Assembly (NCBI RefSeq): GCF_040537815.1
Contig: NZ_JBEWSZ010000003.1
Location: 248,001-312,000, forward strand
Source: Mesorhizobium shangrilense
GTDB lineage: Bacteria > Pseudomonadota > Alphaproteobacteria > Rhizobiales > Rhizobiaceae
DNA: 64,000 bases
Direction of reading: 5' to 3'
Positions 1-9,138 of the stretch are shown here, piece by piece (position 1 is the first letter of the stretch; each line of letters opens with the position of its first letter). Below the pieces are notes generated by a model. That model searched no databases, was not told the DNA's origin, and saw nothing but the letters and a program-made list of their open reading frames with translations. The position numbers and the translations under genes were made by a program.

Positions 1-1
1 T

Positions 2-82
2 TCGTACAGCCGAGCCTATCTCGAGGAGGTCTCTGCCGACGAGGTCGGCGCTGATGTCATCGAGGACCGCGGGGCCGCCTGA
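2..82 (+). CDS. C-terminal end of an unidentified protein (5' end outside window)
   Basis: An open frame enters from the left edge and gives 26 residues ending in DRGAA before TGA at 80-82. The composition is acidic (EEV, DEV, IED), as at the tail of a soluble plasmid protein. It is followed at once by a hairpin that would suit a transcript end, which supports it being a real gene terminus. Too little is present to assign a family. Confidence 0.35.
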   Translation, partial: SYSRAYLEEVSADEVGADVIEDRGAA

Positions 83-109
83 CGTCTTCACCGTTTAGAA
101 CCAACCGAC

Positions 110-147
110 ACAGGCCCGGGATCGGCACAAGCGATCGCCGGGCCTGT
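110..147 (+). terminator. Hairpin after the first partial gene
   Basis: ACAGGCCCGG (110-119) pairs with CCGGGCCTGT (138-147) around an 18-base loop. No clean T-run follows, so it may be a weak terminator or a processing hairpin. Similar GC-rich hairpins follow several genes of this block. Confidence 0.45.
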
Positions 148-167
148 TCCGTTTCATGGAGATCGAC

Positions 168-560
168 ATGTTCGACTGGAACAGAAGCTGCTCCTATGAC
201 GAGCAGCAGAAAAGACGCTTTCACACGACAGCGCGTTCATGGCTGAAGAAACTCGCCGCGGAGCTGGCGCTGCCGCCGGGCAGCTATATCGTCCGATCCA
301 ACAAGGCCGGGGTTGCCATCTCGGGTGAGGTTACCCTGCACCACGACGGCGTCTACATCCAGTTCGGCCAGTTCGGCCTGTCCTCGGGTCACGGCATTCT
401 GATCCGGACCTGCAAGGGCCGCAAGGACTATATCGGTGGGCCCAACCACTTCGTCGCGCTGACCATGCTCGACGATATTCCGGCCCTCGCCGCGGCCGTC
501 CGCGCCATCACCGGTGTCGGTCGTGATGCCGCACTTTCCGCGGATCGCCGCGCCGCTTGA
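168..560 (+). CDS. Conserved hypothetical protein of rhizobial plasmids
   Basis: About 130 residues, no signal peptide and no membrane segment, so likely cytoplasmic. I do not recognise a named domain. The middle part is beta-rich with many aromatic and Gly residues (QFGQFGLSSGHG), and the tail is Ala/Arg-rich. The start at 168 is preferred over the ATG at 156 because GGAG at 157-160 sits 7 bases upstream of it and nothing suitable precedes 156. It lies 90 bases before the DUF1419 gene on the same strand, inside the plasmid establishment block, so a role in element maintenance is possible, but that is inference from position only. Confidence 0.6.
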   Translation: MFDWNRSCSYDEQQKRRFHTTARSWLKKLAAELALPPGSYIVRSNKAGVAISGEVTLHHDGVYIQFGQFGLSSGHGILIRTCKGRKDYIGGPNHFVALTMLDDIPALAAAVRAITGVGRDAALSADRRAA

Positions 561-650
561 ACCCCCGCCCCCGCCGATCCCGTCATCCCCCGACGGTCAC
601 TCGCCGCAGCGCAGCCGCGGCGGGTGGCCCGGCCATTCCGGAGAAACTTC

Positions 651-1283
651 ATGTCCAACCATCCACCGTTCAGAAAAGTGTTCGAGGGCGTCGTGACGCG
701 CGAGCAAATGTTCGCCCTCTTCAATCGCCACAGCGATACTCCCGGTGTCGATCCCCTGTCCGACAAACCATATGCGTCGGAATGGTTCGAAATCGAGGCC
801 TCCTCGTACCATTTCATGCTCGGTCTTCTGCCACCGCTGTTTCAGCGAACCGGCATGTTCGGCATGTCCGAATATAAGGCGGGCTACGTAACCAGCGTCT
901 TCTTCGCGATCAGGATCCGCAGCCGCGAACGGTGGTTCCATGGGTTCTGCGATCTCTCCGACAAGCGCAGTCCTGACGCCATGCGTGCGGCGATCATTGC
1001 TCACGAGACGGGCGCCATCGACAGCATGACGCGTGAGGAAAAGCTCGAAGCGATCTGGTCCGCGACGCATGCCGACTTCAAGAGCATCGCCGGCGAGGCC
1101 AATCCCGAAGCCTGGCCCGTCGAACACCACGGCAAGCGGACCATCCTGGTCAACGCCGGCGAACAGGGGACCGGCCTCAAGCTCCTGGAGGATCTGTCCG
1201 ACGAAGAGATCGACAGCCGCATGTCGGCAGCCCGCGCACGACGCGTGAGAAGGGGAGGGGGCGACGATGCGGACCCATCGTAA
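651..1283 (+). CDS. DUF1419 family protein
   Basis: A soluble 210-residue protein. The N-terminal segment PPFRKVFEGVVTREQMFALF is the part I recognise as typical of DUF1419, a family of unknown function common on Rhizobiales and Sphingomonadales plasmids. The C-terminus is basic (RARRVRRGG), which could contact nucleic acid. The start at 651 is chosen because GGAGA precedes it by about 8 bases and because the family pattern begins there; the longer frame from 624 adds an unlikely MARPFRRNF leader. It stands in the same order with the large helicase, Toprim and SLOG genes as on other conjugative plasmids of this group. Function unknown. Confidence 0.75.
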   Translation: MSNHPPFRKVFEGVVTREQMFALFNRHSDTPGVDPLSDKPYASEWFEIEASSYHFMLGLLPPLFQRTGMFGMSEYKAGYVTSVFFAIRIRSRERWFHGFCDLSDKRSPDAMRAAIIAHETGAIDSMTREEKLEAIWSATHADFKSIAGEANPEAWPVEHHGKRTILVNAGEQGTGLKLLEDLSDEEIDSRMSAARARRVRRGGGDDADPS

Positions 1284-1499
1284 GCGGCCACTCCAGGCGG
1301 GCAAGCGCACCCGCGAGATTCATCCGTCGTGGTCCGTGGCGCCAAAGAAAGGTGACGGGGAGCCGCTTGTTCGAGATCTCTTCGCCGCCCTTTCCTCCAC
1401 GTCGCTGGAGGGAGAGCGGGGCCGGAAGGAATGCGGCCTTGCCGGGGCGCAGAGAGCGTGCCGGCGGGGCGGACACTCACTTCCGCGAAGGACATATCC

Positions 1500-4400
1500 A
1501 TGAACATCGTCACGACCTCATCGGCCGTCGCCCCGACGGCCGCTCCCCTTGCCAACCCGACGCCTGACGCCATCGATACGGCGCAGGCGATCCACCAGGC
1601 GGCCACACAGCTTCTGCCCTTCCTGGAACAGGGCAAGCCCATCACCACCGCGACATTACGCACGGCCATGACCGACAATTTCGGCGGCACCGATGCACAA
1701 GGCTTCTGGATTTGGAAGGACGCCTACGAGGCGTTCGAAGCCGCCCAAGTCCTGTTTCTCCACCGCTTCGGATCCGCGATCCTGTCCCGATCGGCCTCGC
1801 CGCAGGCGACGCTGGCGATGATGAAACGCATCGCCGAACTCGTTCCCACCCACACGCGCCGCTCCGACGAGAGCCAGGCCATGCAGCAGCTGTCGACGCC
1901 GCTCCCGCTCGCTTTCGTCACCGCCCACGCCGCCGCGATCGCCGCTTCAGACCTCGTTCTCGAACCCTCGGCCGGCACCGGCCTTCTCGCCGTCCATGCC
2001 GAGATCGCAAGGGCATCGCTTGCCCTCAACGAGCTTGCCGCGACACGCGCCGATCTGCTCGGCCTGCTGTTTCCGCGGGTTCCCATTTCCCGGCATGACG
2101 CAGCCCATATCGACGATCATCTCGATCCCGCCATCGAGCCGTCCGTCGTTCTGATGAACCCGCCCTTTACCGTGGGCGCCTATGTGGACGGCCATGTCGC
2201 CGATGCGGCATGGCGGCATCTCTCCTCCGCGTTCGCACGCCTTCGCGCCGACGGCCGTCTTGTCGCGATCACGGGCACCGATCTTTCGCCCGAAAACCCC
2301 AAATGGCGGCCCGCCTTTGAGCGGCTACAGCAGCAGGGCAGGATCGTCTTTACCGCGGCAATCGACGGCCGCATCTATGCCCGCCATGGCACGACCGCCG
2401 AAACCCGCCTGACGATCATCGACAAGACCGCCGCCGCCGACCCATCCATGTTCGTCACCTCGCCGGGCAAGACTCCGAATGTCGAGACGCTGCTCTCCTG
2501 GATCTCTGACCTGCCGCCCCGGACACCGGGCGGCTTTCGGGACTCGATCGGCGCGCTGTCGAACGGGATCCTGCGCAAGACAGCAATGCAGATGGCCGGT
2601 CGGTCCGCGGTAAGCATCGCACTCATCCCCGCCTCGGCGGCTGCCCCGAAGACCATCCGGCCAGCCCACCCGGTTGCCCGGACGAAGCCCGCCCGACCAG
2701 CCATGGCCAGCAGCGCGCCTGTCCTCCCGCTTGCCTATAAGCTGCGCGACTGGATGCCGGAGGAGGGCGGCCGGCTCATCGACACGATCTATGAGCCCTA
2801 TGCGCTCCAGTCGATCCACATCTCGCGCGCCAAGCCGCATCCGACACCGCTGGTGCAGTCGGCGGCCATGGCCTCGGTCGCGCCGCCGAAGCCGTCCTAC
2901 CGACCCCTCCTGCCTGATGCGATCATCGACGACGGCTTGCTGTCCGACGCCCAGATCGAGAGCGTGATCTATGCCGGCGAAGCCCACTCCGGCCATCTCG
3001 CAGGAGCCTGGACTGTCAACGAAACCTGCGATGTGGTCGCGGCCGCCCCTGAAGGCGCCGAGAATGCGGTCCGCTTCCGCCGTGGATGGTTTCTTGGTGA
3101 CGGAACCGGCTGCGGCAAGGGCCGACAGGTCGCCGGCATCATCCTCGACAATTGGCTGCAGGGCCGCCGCCGCGCCATCTGGATTTCCAAGTCGGACAAG
3201 CTGCTCGAAGACGCCCAGCGCGATTGGGCAGCACTTGGCCAGGAACGTCTCCTCGTCCAGCCGCTCTCGCGCTATCGGCAGGGCACGCCCATCCGCCTTG
3301 CCGAAGGCATCCTCTTCACCACCTATGCGACGCTCCGCCCGCAGGAGCGCGATGGCAAGAAGTCCCGGATCGCCCAGATCCTCGACTGGGTCGGCCAAGA
3401 GGCGGGGAGGGCTGCAGGCCCGACTGGGACTGAGGAAAAGGTAACGAGGAGCGGCGAGGCCGCGACAGGGACCAAAAAGCACTTTGATGGCGTCATCGTT
3501 TTCGACGAGGCGCACGCCATGGCGAACGCAGCCGGCGGCAAAGGCGAGCGTGGCGACGTCGCCCCGTCACAGCAAGGCAAGGCCGGACTGCGATTGCAGC
3601 ACGCCCTCCCAGACGCCCGCGTCGTCTACGTGTCGGCGACTGGAGCGACGGCGGTCGAGAACCTGGCCTACGCCCAGCGGCTCGGCATCTGGGGCAGCGA
3701 GGACTTTCCGTTCGCCAACCGGGCCGAGTTCGTCGCGGCCATCGAGGACGGAGGCGTGGCAGCAATGGAGGTCCTCGCCCGCGACCTCAAATCGCTCGGC
3801 CTCTACATGTCGCGCTCGCTCTCCTATGACGGCGTCAAATACGACCTCCTCGAGCATGAGCTGACCGAGGAACAAATCCGCATCTACAATTCCTATGCCG
3901 ACGCCTTCCAGGTCATCCACAACAACCTGAATGCCGCGCTCGAGGCCGCCAACATCACCAGCGATTCCGCAACGCTGAACCGCAACGCCAAATCGGCGGC
4001 GCGGTCGGCCTTCGAGAGCACCAAGCAGCGCTTCTTCAGCCATCTGATAACCTCGATGATGACGCCGACGCTGATCGGCGCCATCGAGCAGGACCGCGCC
4101 GAAGGCCATTCGGCGGTCGTGCAGATCGTCTCGACCGGCGAAGCGCTGATGGAACGGCGGCTGGCCGAGCTCCCGACCGAAGAATGGGCGGATCTGCATG
4201 TCGACGTGACGCCGCGCGAATACGTCGGCGGGTATCTGATGCATTCCTTCCCGACACAGCTGTTCGAGGAATATTCAGACGCCGAGGGCAACGTCTATTC
4301 GCGGCCGGTCCACGATGCCGACGGCAACCCGGTCCAGTGCCGGGAGGCAGTTCGCCGGCGCGACGGAATGATCGAAAAACTCGCATCGCTGCCGCCGGTC

Positions 4401-6038
4401 GGCAGCGCACTCGACCAGATTCTCCACCATTTCGGTACCGACACCGTCGCCGAGGTGACAGGCCGCTCGCGGCGGATCGTCAGGAAGACCGGCCGCGACG
4501 GCGTCGACCGGCTTGCAGTCGAGAACCGTCCGGGCTCAGCCAATCTCGCCGAGACGCAGAGTTTTATGGACGACGACAAGGGCGTGCTGATCTTTTCCGA
4601 CGCCGGCGGCACCGGCCGCTCTTATCACGCCGATCTCGGGGCTCGAAACCAGAGACTGCGCAAGCACTATCTGCTTGAAGCCGGCTGGCGCGCCGACAAC
4701 GCCATCCAGGGTCTCGGGCGGACCCACCGTACCAATCAGGCGCAGCCGCCACTGTTCCGGCCCATGGCCGCCAATGTGAAGGCCGGCAAGCGCTTCCTGT
4801 CGACCATCGCGCGGCGGCTCGACACGCTGGGTGCAATCACGCGCGGCCAGCGCCAGACCGGCGGGGCAGGGCTGTTCAGGTCGGAGGATAATCTCGAAAG
4901 CCCGTATGCACGCGCCGCCCTACGCCAGTTCTACTATCTTCTGCATCAAGGCAAGATCGACGGCTGCTCGCTCACGACCTTCGAAGCCGTCACCGGCCTG
5001 TCGCTGACGACAGACGAGGGCGGCTTGCGCGATGAGTTGCCGCCGATCACGACCTGGTTGAACCGCCTGCTGGCACTGCGCATCGAAACCCAGAACCTTT
5101 TATTCGAGGTGTTCGAGCAGCTGATGGCGGCGAAGGTCGAGGGCGCAATCGCCGCAGGCAACTACGACAGGGGTCTGGAGACGATCACGGCGGAAAGCAT
5201 CGCCGTCACCAATCGGCGCACCGTCTATACGTATCCGGTCTCGGGCGCGCAGTCGCATGTGCTGACCATCGCGCGCAAGGACCGCATCCGGCCGCTCGGT
5301 CTGGTAGACGCGCTGGCCATTGCCCGCGCGGAACCGCAATCGGTTCTGCTGGTCAACACCCGGTCGAACCGCGGGGCAATCCAACTGGCGACAGCAAGCC
5401 TGATGCTCGACGACGGCGCAATAGAACACCGCGTACGCCTGCTGCGGCCAACCGACGAGCTGCGCTTTGGCCTCGACGCCCTTGCCGAAACCCATTGGCA
5501 GCCGGCTGACAGAAAACTGTTCTGCGAGCTGTGGCAGGCTGAAGTGATCGCCGTCCCGGAGTTCACCACCAGCACATTCCACATCGTCACCGGCCTTCTG
5601 CTGCCGATCTGGCGGCGGCTGCCGGACCATGACTGCCAAGTCTACCGCCTCCAGACCGATACGGGCGAACGCATTATCGGGCGCCACGTCGCGCCAACGC
5701 TGGTCGCGACGATGTTGCGCAATCTCGGTCTCCACGATGTGCCGACGCTTGCACCGGACGAAGCTTGGAAGGGTCTGGTCGACGGACGGATAGGGTTGCA
5801 GCTTGCCGACGGCCTGGTCCTGCGCCGCAGCCGGGTCATGAACGACTACCGTGTCGAGCTGATCGGCTTCACCGACGCGATGGCCCCCCGGTTGAAGGCC
5901 TTGGGCCTGATCTCCGAAATCATCTCCTGGAAGCTCAGGCTATTCATTCCGACCTCTACGCAGGGCTCTGCCATGCTTGCTTCGCTGCTTGAGCGCCATA
6001 CGCTGGTTGGGGTCACCGATCGCACAGCCGCGGCGTGA
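1500..6038 (+). CDS. DarB-like protein: N6-adenine methyltransferase fused to strawberry-notch helicase
   Basis: 1512 residues with two visible modules. The N-terminal module is an S-adenosylmethionine-dependent methyltransferase: motif I EPSAGTG at about 155-161 and catalytic NPPF at 220-223, the signature of adenine-N6 enzymes. The second module is a superfamily-2 helicase of the strawberry-notch type: Walker A GDGTGCGKG at 533-541, DEAH at 669-672 and motif VI-like GRTHRT at 1073-1078, with a long C-terminal extension. This architecture matches DarB of phage P1, which protects incoming DNA from type I restriction, and related polyvalent proteins of conjugative elements. By inference it protects or remodels element DNA on entry. 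The start at 1500 follows GAAGGA at a suitable distance; the frame extends upstream only as low-quality sequence. Both active sites look intact. It precedes the Toprim gene by 12 bases. Confidence 0.85.
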   Translation: MNIVTTSSAVAPTAAPLANPTPDAIDTAQAIHQAATQLLPFLEQGKPITTATLRTAMTDNFGGTDAQGFWIWKDAYEAFEAAQVLFLHRFGSAILSRSASPQATLAMMKRIAELVPTHTRRSDESQAMQQLSTPLPLAFVTAHAAAIAASDLVLEPSAGTGLLAVHAEIARASLALNELAATRADLLGLLFPRVPISRHDAAHIDDHLDPAIEPSVVLMNPPFTVGAYVDGHVADAAWRHLSSAFARLRADGRLVAITGTDLSPENPKWRPAFERLQQQGRIVFTAAIDGRIYARHGTTAETRLTIIDKTAAADPSMFVTSPGKTPNVETLLSWISDLPPRTPGGFRDSIGALSNGILRKTAMQMAGRSAVSIALIPASAAAPKTIRPAHPVARTKPARPAMASSAPVLPLAYKLRDWMPEEGGRLIDTIYEPYALQSIHISRAKPHPTPLVQSAAMASVAPPKPSYRPLLPDAIIDDGLLSDAQIESVIYAGEAHSGHLAGAWTVNETCDVVAAAPEGAENAVRFRRGWFLGDGTGCGKGRQVAGIILDNWLQGRRRAIWISKSDKLLEDAQRDWAALGQERLLVQPLSRYRQGTPIRLAEGILFTTYATLRPQERDGKKSRIAQILDWVGQEAGRAAGPTGTEEKVTRSGEAATGTKKHFDGVIVFDEAHAMANAAGGKGERGDVAPSQQGKAGLRLQHALPDARVVYVSATGATAVENLAYAQRLGIWGSEDFPFANRAEFVAAIEDGGVAAMEVLARDLKSLGLYMSRSLSYDGVKYDLLEHELTEEQIRIYNSYADAFQVIHNNLNAALEAANITSDSATLNRNAKSAARSAFESTKQRFFSHLITSMMTPTLIGAIEQDRAEGHSAVVQIVSTGEALMERRLAELPTEEWADLHVDVTPREYVGGYLMHSFPTQLFEEYSDAEGNVYSRPVHDADGNPVQCREAVRRRDGMIEKLASLPPVGSALDQILHHFGTDTVAEVTGRSRRIVRKTGRDGVDRLAVENRPGSANLAETQSFMDDDKGVLIFSDAGGTGRSYHADLGARNQRLRKHYLLEAGWRADNAIQGLGRTHRTNQAQPPLFRPMAANVKAGKRFLSTIARRLDTLGAITRGQRQTGGAGLFRSEDNLESPYARAALRQFYYLLHQGKIDGCSLTTFEAVTGLSLTTDEGGLRDELPPITTWLNRLLALRIETQNLLFEVFEQLMAAKVEGAIAAGNYDRGLETITAESIAVTNRRTVYTYPVSGAQSHVLTIARKDRIRPLGLVDALAIARAEPQSVLLVNTRSNRGAIQLATASLMLDDGAIEHRVRLLRPTDELRFGLDALAETHWQPADRKLFCELWQAEVIAVPEFTTSTFHIVTGLLLPIWRRLPDHDCQVYRLQTDTGERIIGRHVAPTLVATMLRNLGLHDVPTLAPDEAWKGLVDGRIGLQLADGLVLRRSRVMNDYRVELIGFTDAMAPRLKALGLISEIISWKLRLFIPTSTQGSAMLASLLERHTLVGVTDRTAAA

Positions 6039-6050
6039 AGGGAGGCGAGC

Positions 6051-7121
6051 ATGACAGGCTCGGCCTCCGAGCTGGCGCGCCGTCTCGGCGACGATGCCGA
6101 GGCGGTGTGCCGCGAATATCTCTCCAACGGCCATCGCTCGGGCAATCACTGGATCGTCGGCGATGTCCGCAATACGCGCGGCCGCTCCATGCATGTGCGC
6201 CTGAACGCCAACGCGAAGGGCCCGGCTGGCAAGTGGGTCGACGAACAAAGCGGGGAACATGGTGATCTGCTCGATGTCATCCGCGAAAGCTGCGGCCTTG
6301 TCGATTTCCGCGATGTCGCGGATGAAGCGCGTCGCTTCCTTACCATGCCGCGAGCACAGTGGCCGACCTCCCGCGCGCAGCCCCAGCGTGCCGTGGCACG
6401 CGGCTCTCCCGGCGCCGCGGGTCGCCTGTTTGCCATGTCGCAGCCGATCGCGGGCACGCTTGCCGAACGCTACCTTGCCCGTCGCGGCATCCTGCTCGCC
6501 GCGCGCGAGCGCGCTCTGCGCTTCCATCCCGGCTGCTACTACCGGGATCTCGTGACCGGCGAGACGCAGACGCTTCCCGCCATGATCGCCGCCGTCACCG
6601 GCCTCGACGGGCGCATCACCGGCCTGCAGCGCACTTACCTGTCCCCTGGCCTCTCCCCTGGGCTCGACCCGAGCGGCAAGGTCGGCAAGGCGCAGCTCAT
6701 CGATCCCCGTCGCTCGCTCGGTCATCTTCTCGGCAACGCCATCTGGTTGGGCCTCGAACCCGGTGCCCCCATTCCGGTCATGGCCGCCGGCGAGGGCTTC
6801 GAGACGATGGCCTCGTTGCGGACGGTGATGCCGGCACTGCCGGTGGCCGCGGCCACCTCGGCCAATCACCTCGCCGGCCTGACCTTCCCGCCCGGCTGCC
6901 GTCGCCTCTACATCGCGGCCGATGCGGACGCCGCCGGCCGGCATGGCATCGAGCGTCTCAGCCAGCTCGCAGGCGAGGCCAGGATCGAAGCTCTCGTGTT
7001 GCGGCCGGAGCTCGGCGACTTCAACGACGATCTGCGCCATCTCGGCGCGGACCACCTCGCCGCATGGCTGCGAGATCAGCTCTTTCCGGAAGATGCCCGT
7101 CTGTTCCTGCCGTCCGGATGA
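6051..7121 (+). CDS. Toprim-domain primase-like protein (DUF7146 plus Toprim)
   Basis: 356 residues, cytoplasmic. The N-terminal half is a primase-associated region (WVDEQSGEHGDLLDVI, followed by FRDVADEARRF). The C-terminal half, about residues 240-340, is a Toprim fold: acidic motif AAGEGFETM, then YIAADADAAGRHG, where the DxD pair binds metal, then GDFNDD. Such proteins are thought to prime synthesis on transferred single strands or to act in plasmid replication. GGGAGG at 6039-6044 places the start at 6051, 12 bases after the helicase gene, so the two are likely co-transcribed. No mutation of the metal-binding acids is visible. Confidence 0.85.
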   Translation: MTGSASELARRLGDDAEAVCREYLSNGHRSGNHWIVGDVRNTRGRSMHVRLNANAKGPAGKWVDEQSGEHGDLLDVIRESCGLVDFRDVADEARRFLTMPRAQWPTSRAQPQRAVARGSPGAAGRLFAMSQPIAGTLAERYLARRGILLAARERALRFHPGCYYRDLVTGETQTLPAMIAAVTGLDGRITGLQRTYLSPGLSPGLDPSGKVGKAQLIDPRRSLGHLLGNAIWLGLEPGAPIPVMAAGEGFETMASLRTVMPALPVAAATSANHLAGLTFPPGCRRLYIAADADAAGRHGIERLSQLAGEARIEALVLRPELGDFNDDLRHLGADHLAAWLRDQLFPEDARLFLPSG

Positions 7122-7292
7122 CCGGCTCGGGCCGGCAGGCGGGCAGGGGCGGCGTCACTGAAAGCCTCGCAGGCATGGAGGTGGTCCGGCGGGAGGCCGC
7201 GCCCGCGGCCTGCCTGAGAGGCGATCCCTGCCACCCCCCGGTCACGGCCGCAACGGCTGCGCCGTCCTCCGCTTTGCTCCGGCCTTCGGTGC

Positions 7293-7313
7293 GGCCGCGC
7301 CCAGGGCGCGGCC
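7293..7313 (+). terminator. GC-rich hairpin after the Toprim gene
   Basis: GGCCGCGC (7293-7300) and GCGCGGCC (7306-7313) form a perfect 8-bp stem with loop CCAGG, followed by GGGTTTCG. It sits between the Toprim stop (7121) and the SLOG start (7367). The short T-run makes it a possible, not certain, terminator. Confidence 0.4.
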
Positions 7314-7366
7314 GGGTTTCGCTGTCAGGCCGCGATGAGCGCGGCCGCAACCGACGGAGACACGCC

Positions 7367-8308
7367 ATGACCTACGAGCTTCCTTTCGACGACGCCTACG
7401 AGCCCTACAACGCCTCCTCGCCGACCGATCGCGTCATCCTCGAACTGCAGATGTACGGCCACCGTCCGCATCAGGACGAGCCCGATCCTCGCCCGCTGCC
7501 CGACGACGAGGTGATCCGCGCCGGCCTCGCCGGAATCGTGGAGACATTCGCCGGCATGCTCGGCGATACCAGGCTCGAACCCGACCTCGACGACCTGCTC
7601 TGGAGCTTCGCGAACGTCTTCCACCGCGCCGCCGAGCGCGTCGCTCGCAGCCTCGATCGCAATGAGGAGGCCCAGCGCTCGAGCCAGAACGAGCAGGATG
7701 GCTCCGAGGTGAAGTCCGTCGAGCTGGAACGGCTCACGGCCGAGGGCATCACCTACATCGAGCGCCGCAACGTTCTGGAAATCATGCGCGACGAGGCGGC
7801 CGACCTCTACGAGGCACAGACGGGCTCAGCATGGCGGCCGCGCACCGGTTCCAAGGTTTCCCATCAGGCGATCACCGCGGCGGTGATCGACAGCCGGGAC
7901 TTCCTCGCGGCACGCCGTCGCGCCGAAACCGAGGTGCTGGTCCCGGCCGGCACCAAGATCGCCTTCGCTGGCGGTCTCGACTGCAACGAGCACGACAGGA
8001 TTTGGGAGGCGCTCGACAAGGCCCGCGAGAAGCACTCGGACATGGTCCTGCTCCACGGTGGCAGCCCGCGCGGCGCCGAGCGGATCGCCGCCTGCTGGGC
8101 CGAGAATCGCAAGGTCACCCAGATCGCCTTCAAGCCGGACTGGAACCGGCACGCCAAGGCCGCTCCGTTCCGCCGCAACGACCAGCTGCTCTCGGTAATG
8201 CCTTACGGGCTGATCGTCTTCCCCGGTTCCGGCATTACCGAAAACCTCGCCGATAAGGCCCGCCGCCTCGGCATTCCGGTCTGGCGGTTCGCGGAGGGTG
8301 GCGCGTGA
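7367..8308 (+). CDS. DUF2493 / SLOG-superfamily nucleotide-binding protein
   Basis: 313 residues. The C-terminal third carries the Rossmann-like SLOG pattern of DUF2493: KIAFAGGLDCNEHDRIWEAL (about 198-217), then LHGGSPRGAERIAACWA, then a late GSGITENLADKARRLGIPVWR. SLOG domains bind nucleotides or nucleotide-derived signals and often act as sensors in conflict systems. The N-terminal 190 residues are acidic and helical, with no domain I can name. The start at 7367 follows GGAG at 7356-7359; the longer open frame upstream (from 6359) is only antisense-like overlap with the Toprim gene. A 14-bp stem terminator follows at once. The role on the plasmid is unknown; sensing host nucleotides during establishment is a guess. 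Confidence 0.85.
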   Translation: MTYELPFDDAYEPYNASSPTDRVILELQMYGHRPHQDEPDPRPLPDDEVIRAGLAGIVETFAGMLGDTRLEPDLDDLLWSFANVFHRAAERVARSLDRNEEAQRSSQNEQDGSEVKSVELERLTAEGITYIERRNVLEIMRDEAADLYEAQTGSAWRPRTGSKVSHQAITAAVIDSRDFLAARRRAETEVLVPAGTKIAFAGGLDCNEHDRIWEALDKAREKHSDMVLLHGGSPRGAERIAACWAENRKVTQIAFKPDWNRHAKAAPFRRNDQLLSVMPYGLIVFPGSGITENLADKARRLGIPVWRFAEGGA

Positions 8309-8331
8309 GCGCCCCCTTCCTTTACCACGTC

Positions 8332-8363
8332 GAAGAACCCGACCGTTCGCGGTCGGGTTCTTC
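8332..8363 (+). terminator. Strong hairpin after the SLOG gene
   Basis: Perfect 14-bp stem (8332-8345 with 8350-8363) closed by a TTCG tetraloop. It begins 24 bases after the SLOG stop. The T-rich 3' arm (GGTTCTTC) gives a terminator-like end, and the hairpin is symmetric enough to work in both directions. Confidence 0.75.
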
Positions 8364-8604
8364 GTGTGCACACATCCGTTCCAGCCGCCGAATTCAGCGC
8401 GGCCAGGCGACAGGTGCGCCAGATGCTCATTTATCTTCCGACCGGTCCGGGCGCGCCGGCCTGCGGCCGACCGGGCTCTACTCGCGGCGTGCCGCCGCTC
8501 CCCGAGCCGGCTTCGCCGTCTTGGCCTTCGGTGACGATCCCGCGCGCGAGGGGGAGAGCTGGGCCGGAGCGGGGCGGGGTGCATTGAGAGAAAGGAAAGC
8601 GACC

Positions 8605-9138
8605 ATGGCGATGATATTCCTCGGCGGTTCACGCGACATCTTCGAACTGCCAGTCCCCGCGATCGAGCGTATCGGCGGAATCGTCGCGGCCGAGCACGGC
8701 GTGCTGATCGGCGACGCGCCAGGAGCCGATGCCGAGATGTAGGGCCTGCTCGCGGGCTACAATTACGAGCATGTCGGCGTCTTCCATGCCCGGGCCGAAC
8801 CGCGCAACAATCTCGGTGATTGGGCCGCTTACCACGTTCCTCCGCCGGGCGGCGCACAAGGCTTTGCCGTCCACGCCGAGAAGGACCGGGAAATGGCCCG
8901 CCGCGCCCAGTTCGGGCTGATGGTCTGGGACGGCGCGTCGCCGGGCACCTGCCTCAACATATTGCGTCTCGCCGTGATCGGCAGCTCCTGCGTCGTCTAC
9001 GACATGATGCGCGGCAGGGTGGCGACCGTTCAGAACACCGCGGACTGGCGCGCCATGCTGCACATTGCGGGCCCTGACGTTCTCCGCGAGGTTGAAGCCC
9101 GCATGACGGCGGAGGACCGCCTGGCACTGCCCGCCTGA
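8605..9138 (+). pseudogene. Second SLOG-like gene interrupted by an in-frame TAG
   Basis: The frame starts at 8605 after AAAGGAAAG and reads MIFLGGSRDIFELP, then GVLIGDAPGADAEM, the usual beta-strand/GxGxD pattern of short SLOG proteins. TAG at 8740-8742 (codon 46) stops it. The same frame then continues open and protein-like for 131 more codons (LLAGYNYEHVGVFHARAEPR, FGLMVWDGASPGTCLNILRL) to TGA at 9138. A single change, for example CAG to TAG, would restore a 177-residue protein. So this is a recent nonsense mutation, a sequencing error or, less likely, readthrough. GGAAAG spacing supports the start. Confidence 0.8.

Noticed and set aside
237..449. Open frame on the - strand opposite the first full gene
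   Set aside because: It mirrors the codon pattern of the + strand gene and has no start signal or family-like sequence.
2325..3515. 396-codon - strand frame inside the helicase gene
   Set aside because: A GC-rich antisense shadow; the + strand gene has clear motifs throughout.
5940..7055. 371-codon - strand frame opposite the Toprim gene
   Set aside because: Antisense of a gene with intact Toprim motifs; the translation has no recognisable domain.
6359..7366. Long upstream extension of the SLOG gene
   Set aside because: Overlaps the Toprim gene out of frame with Arg/Pro-rich noise; the ribosome site supports the start at 7367.
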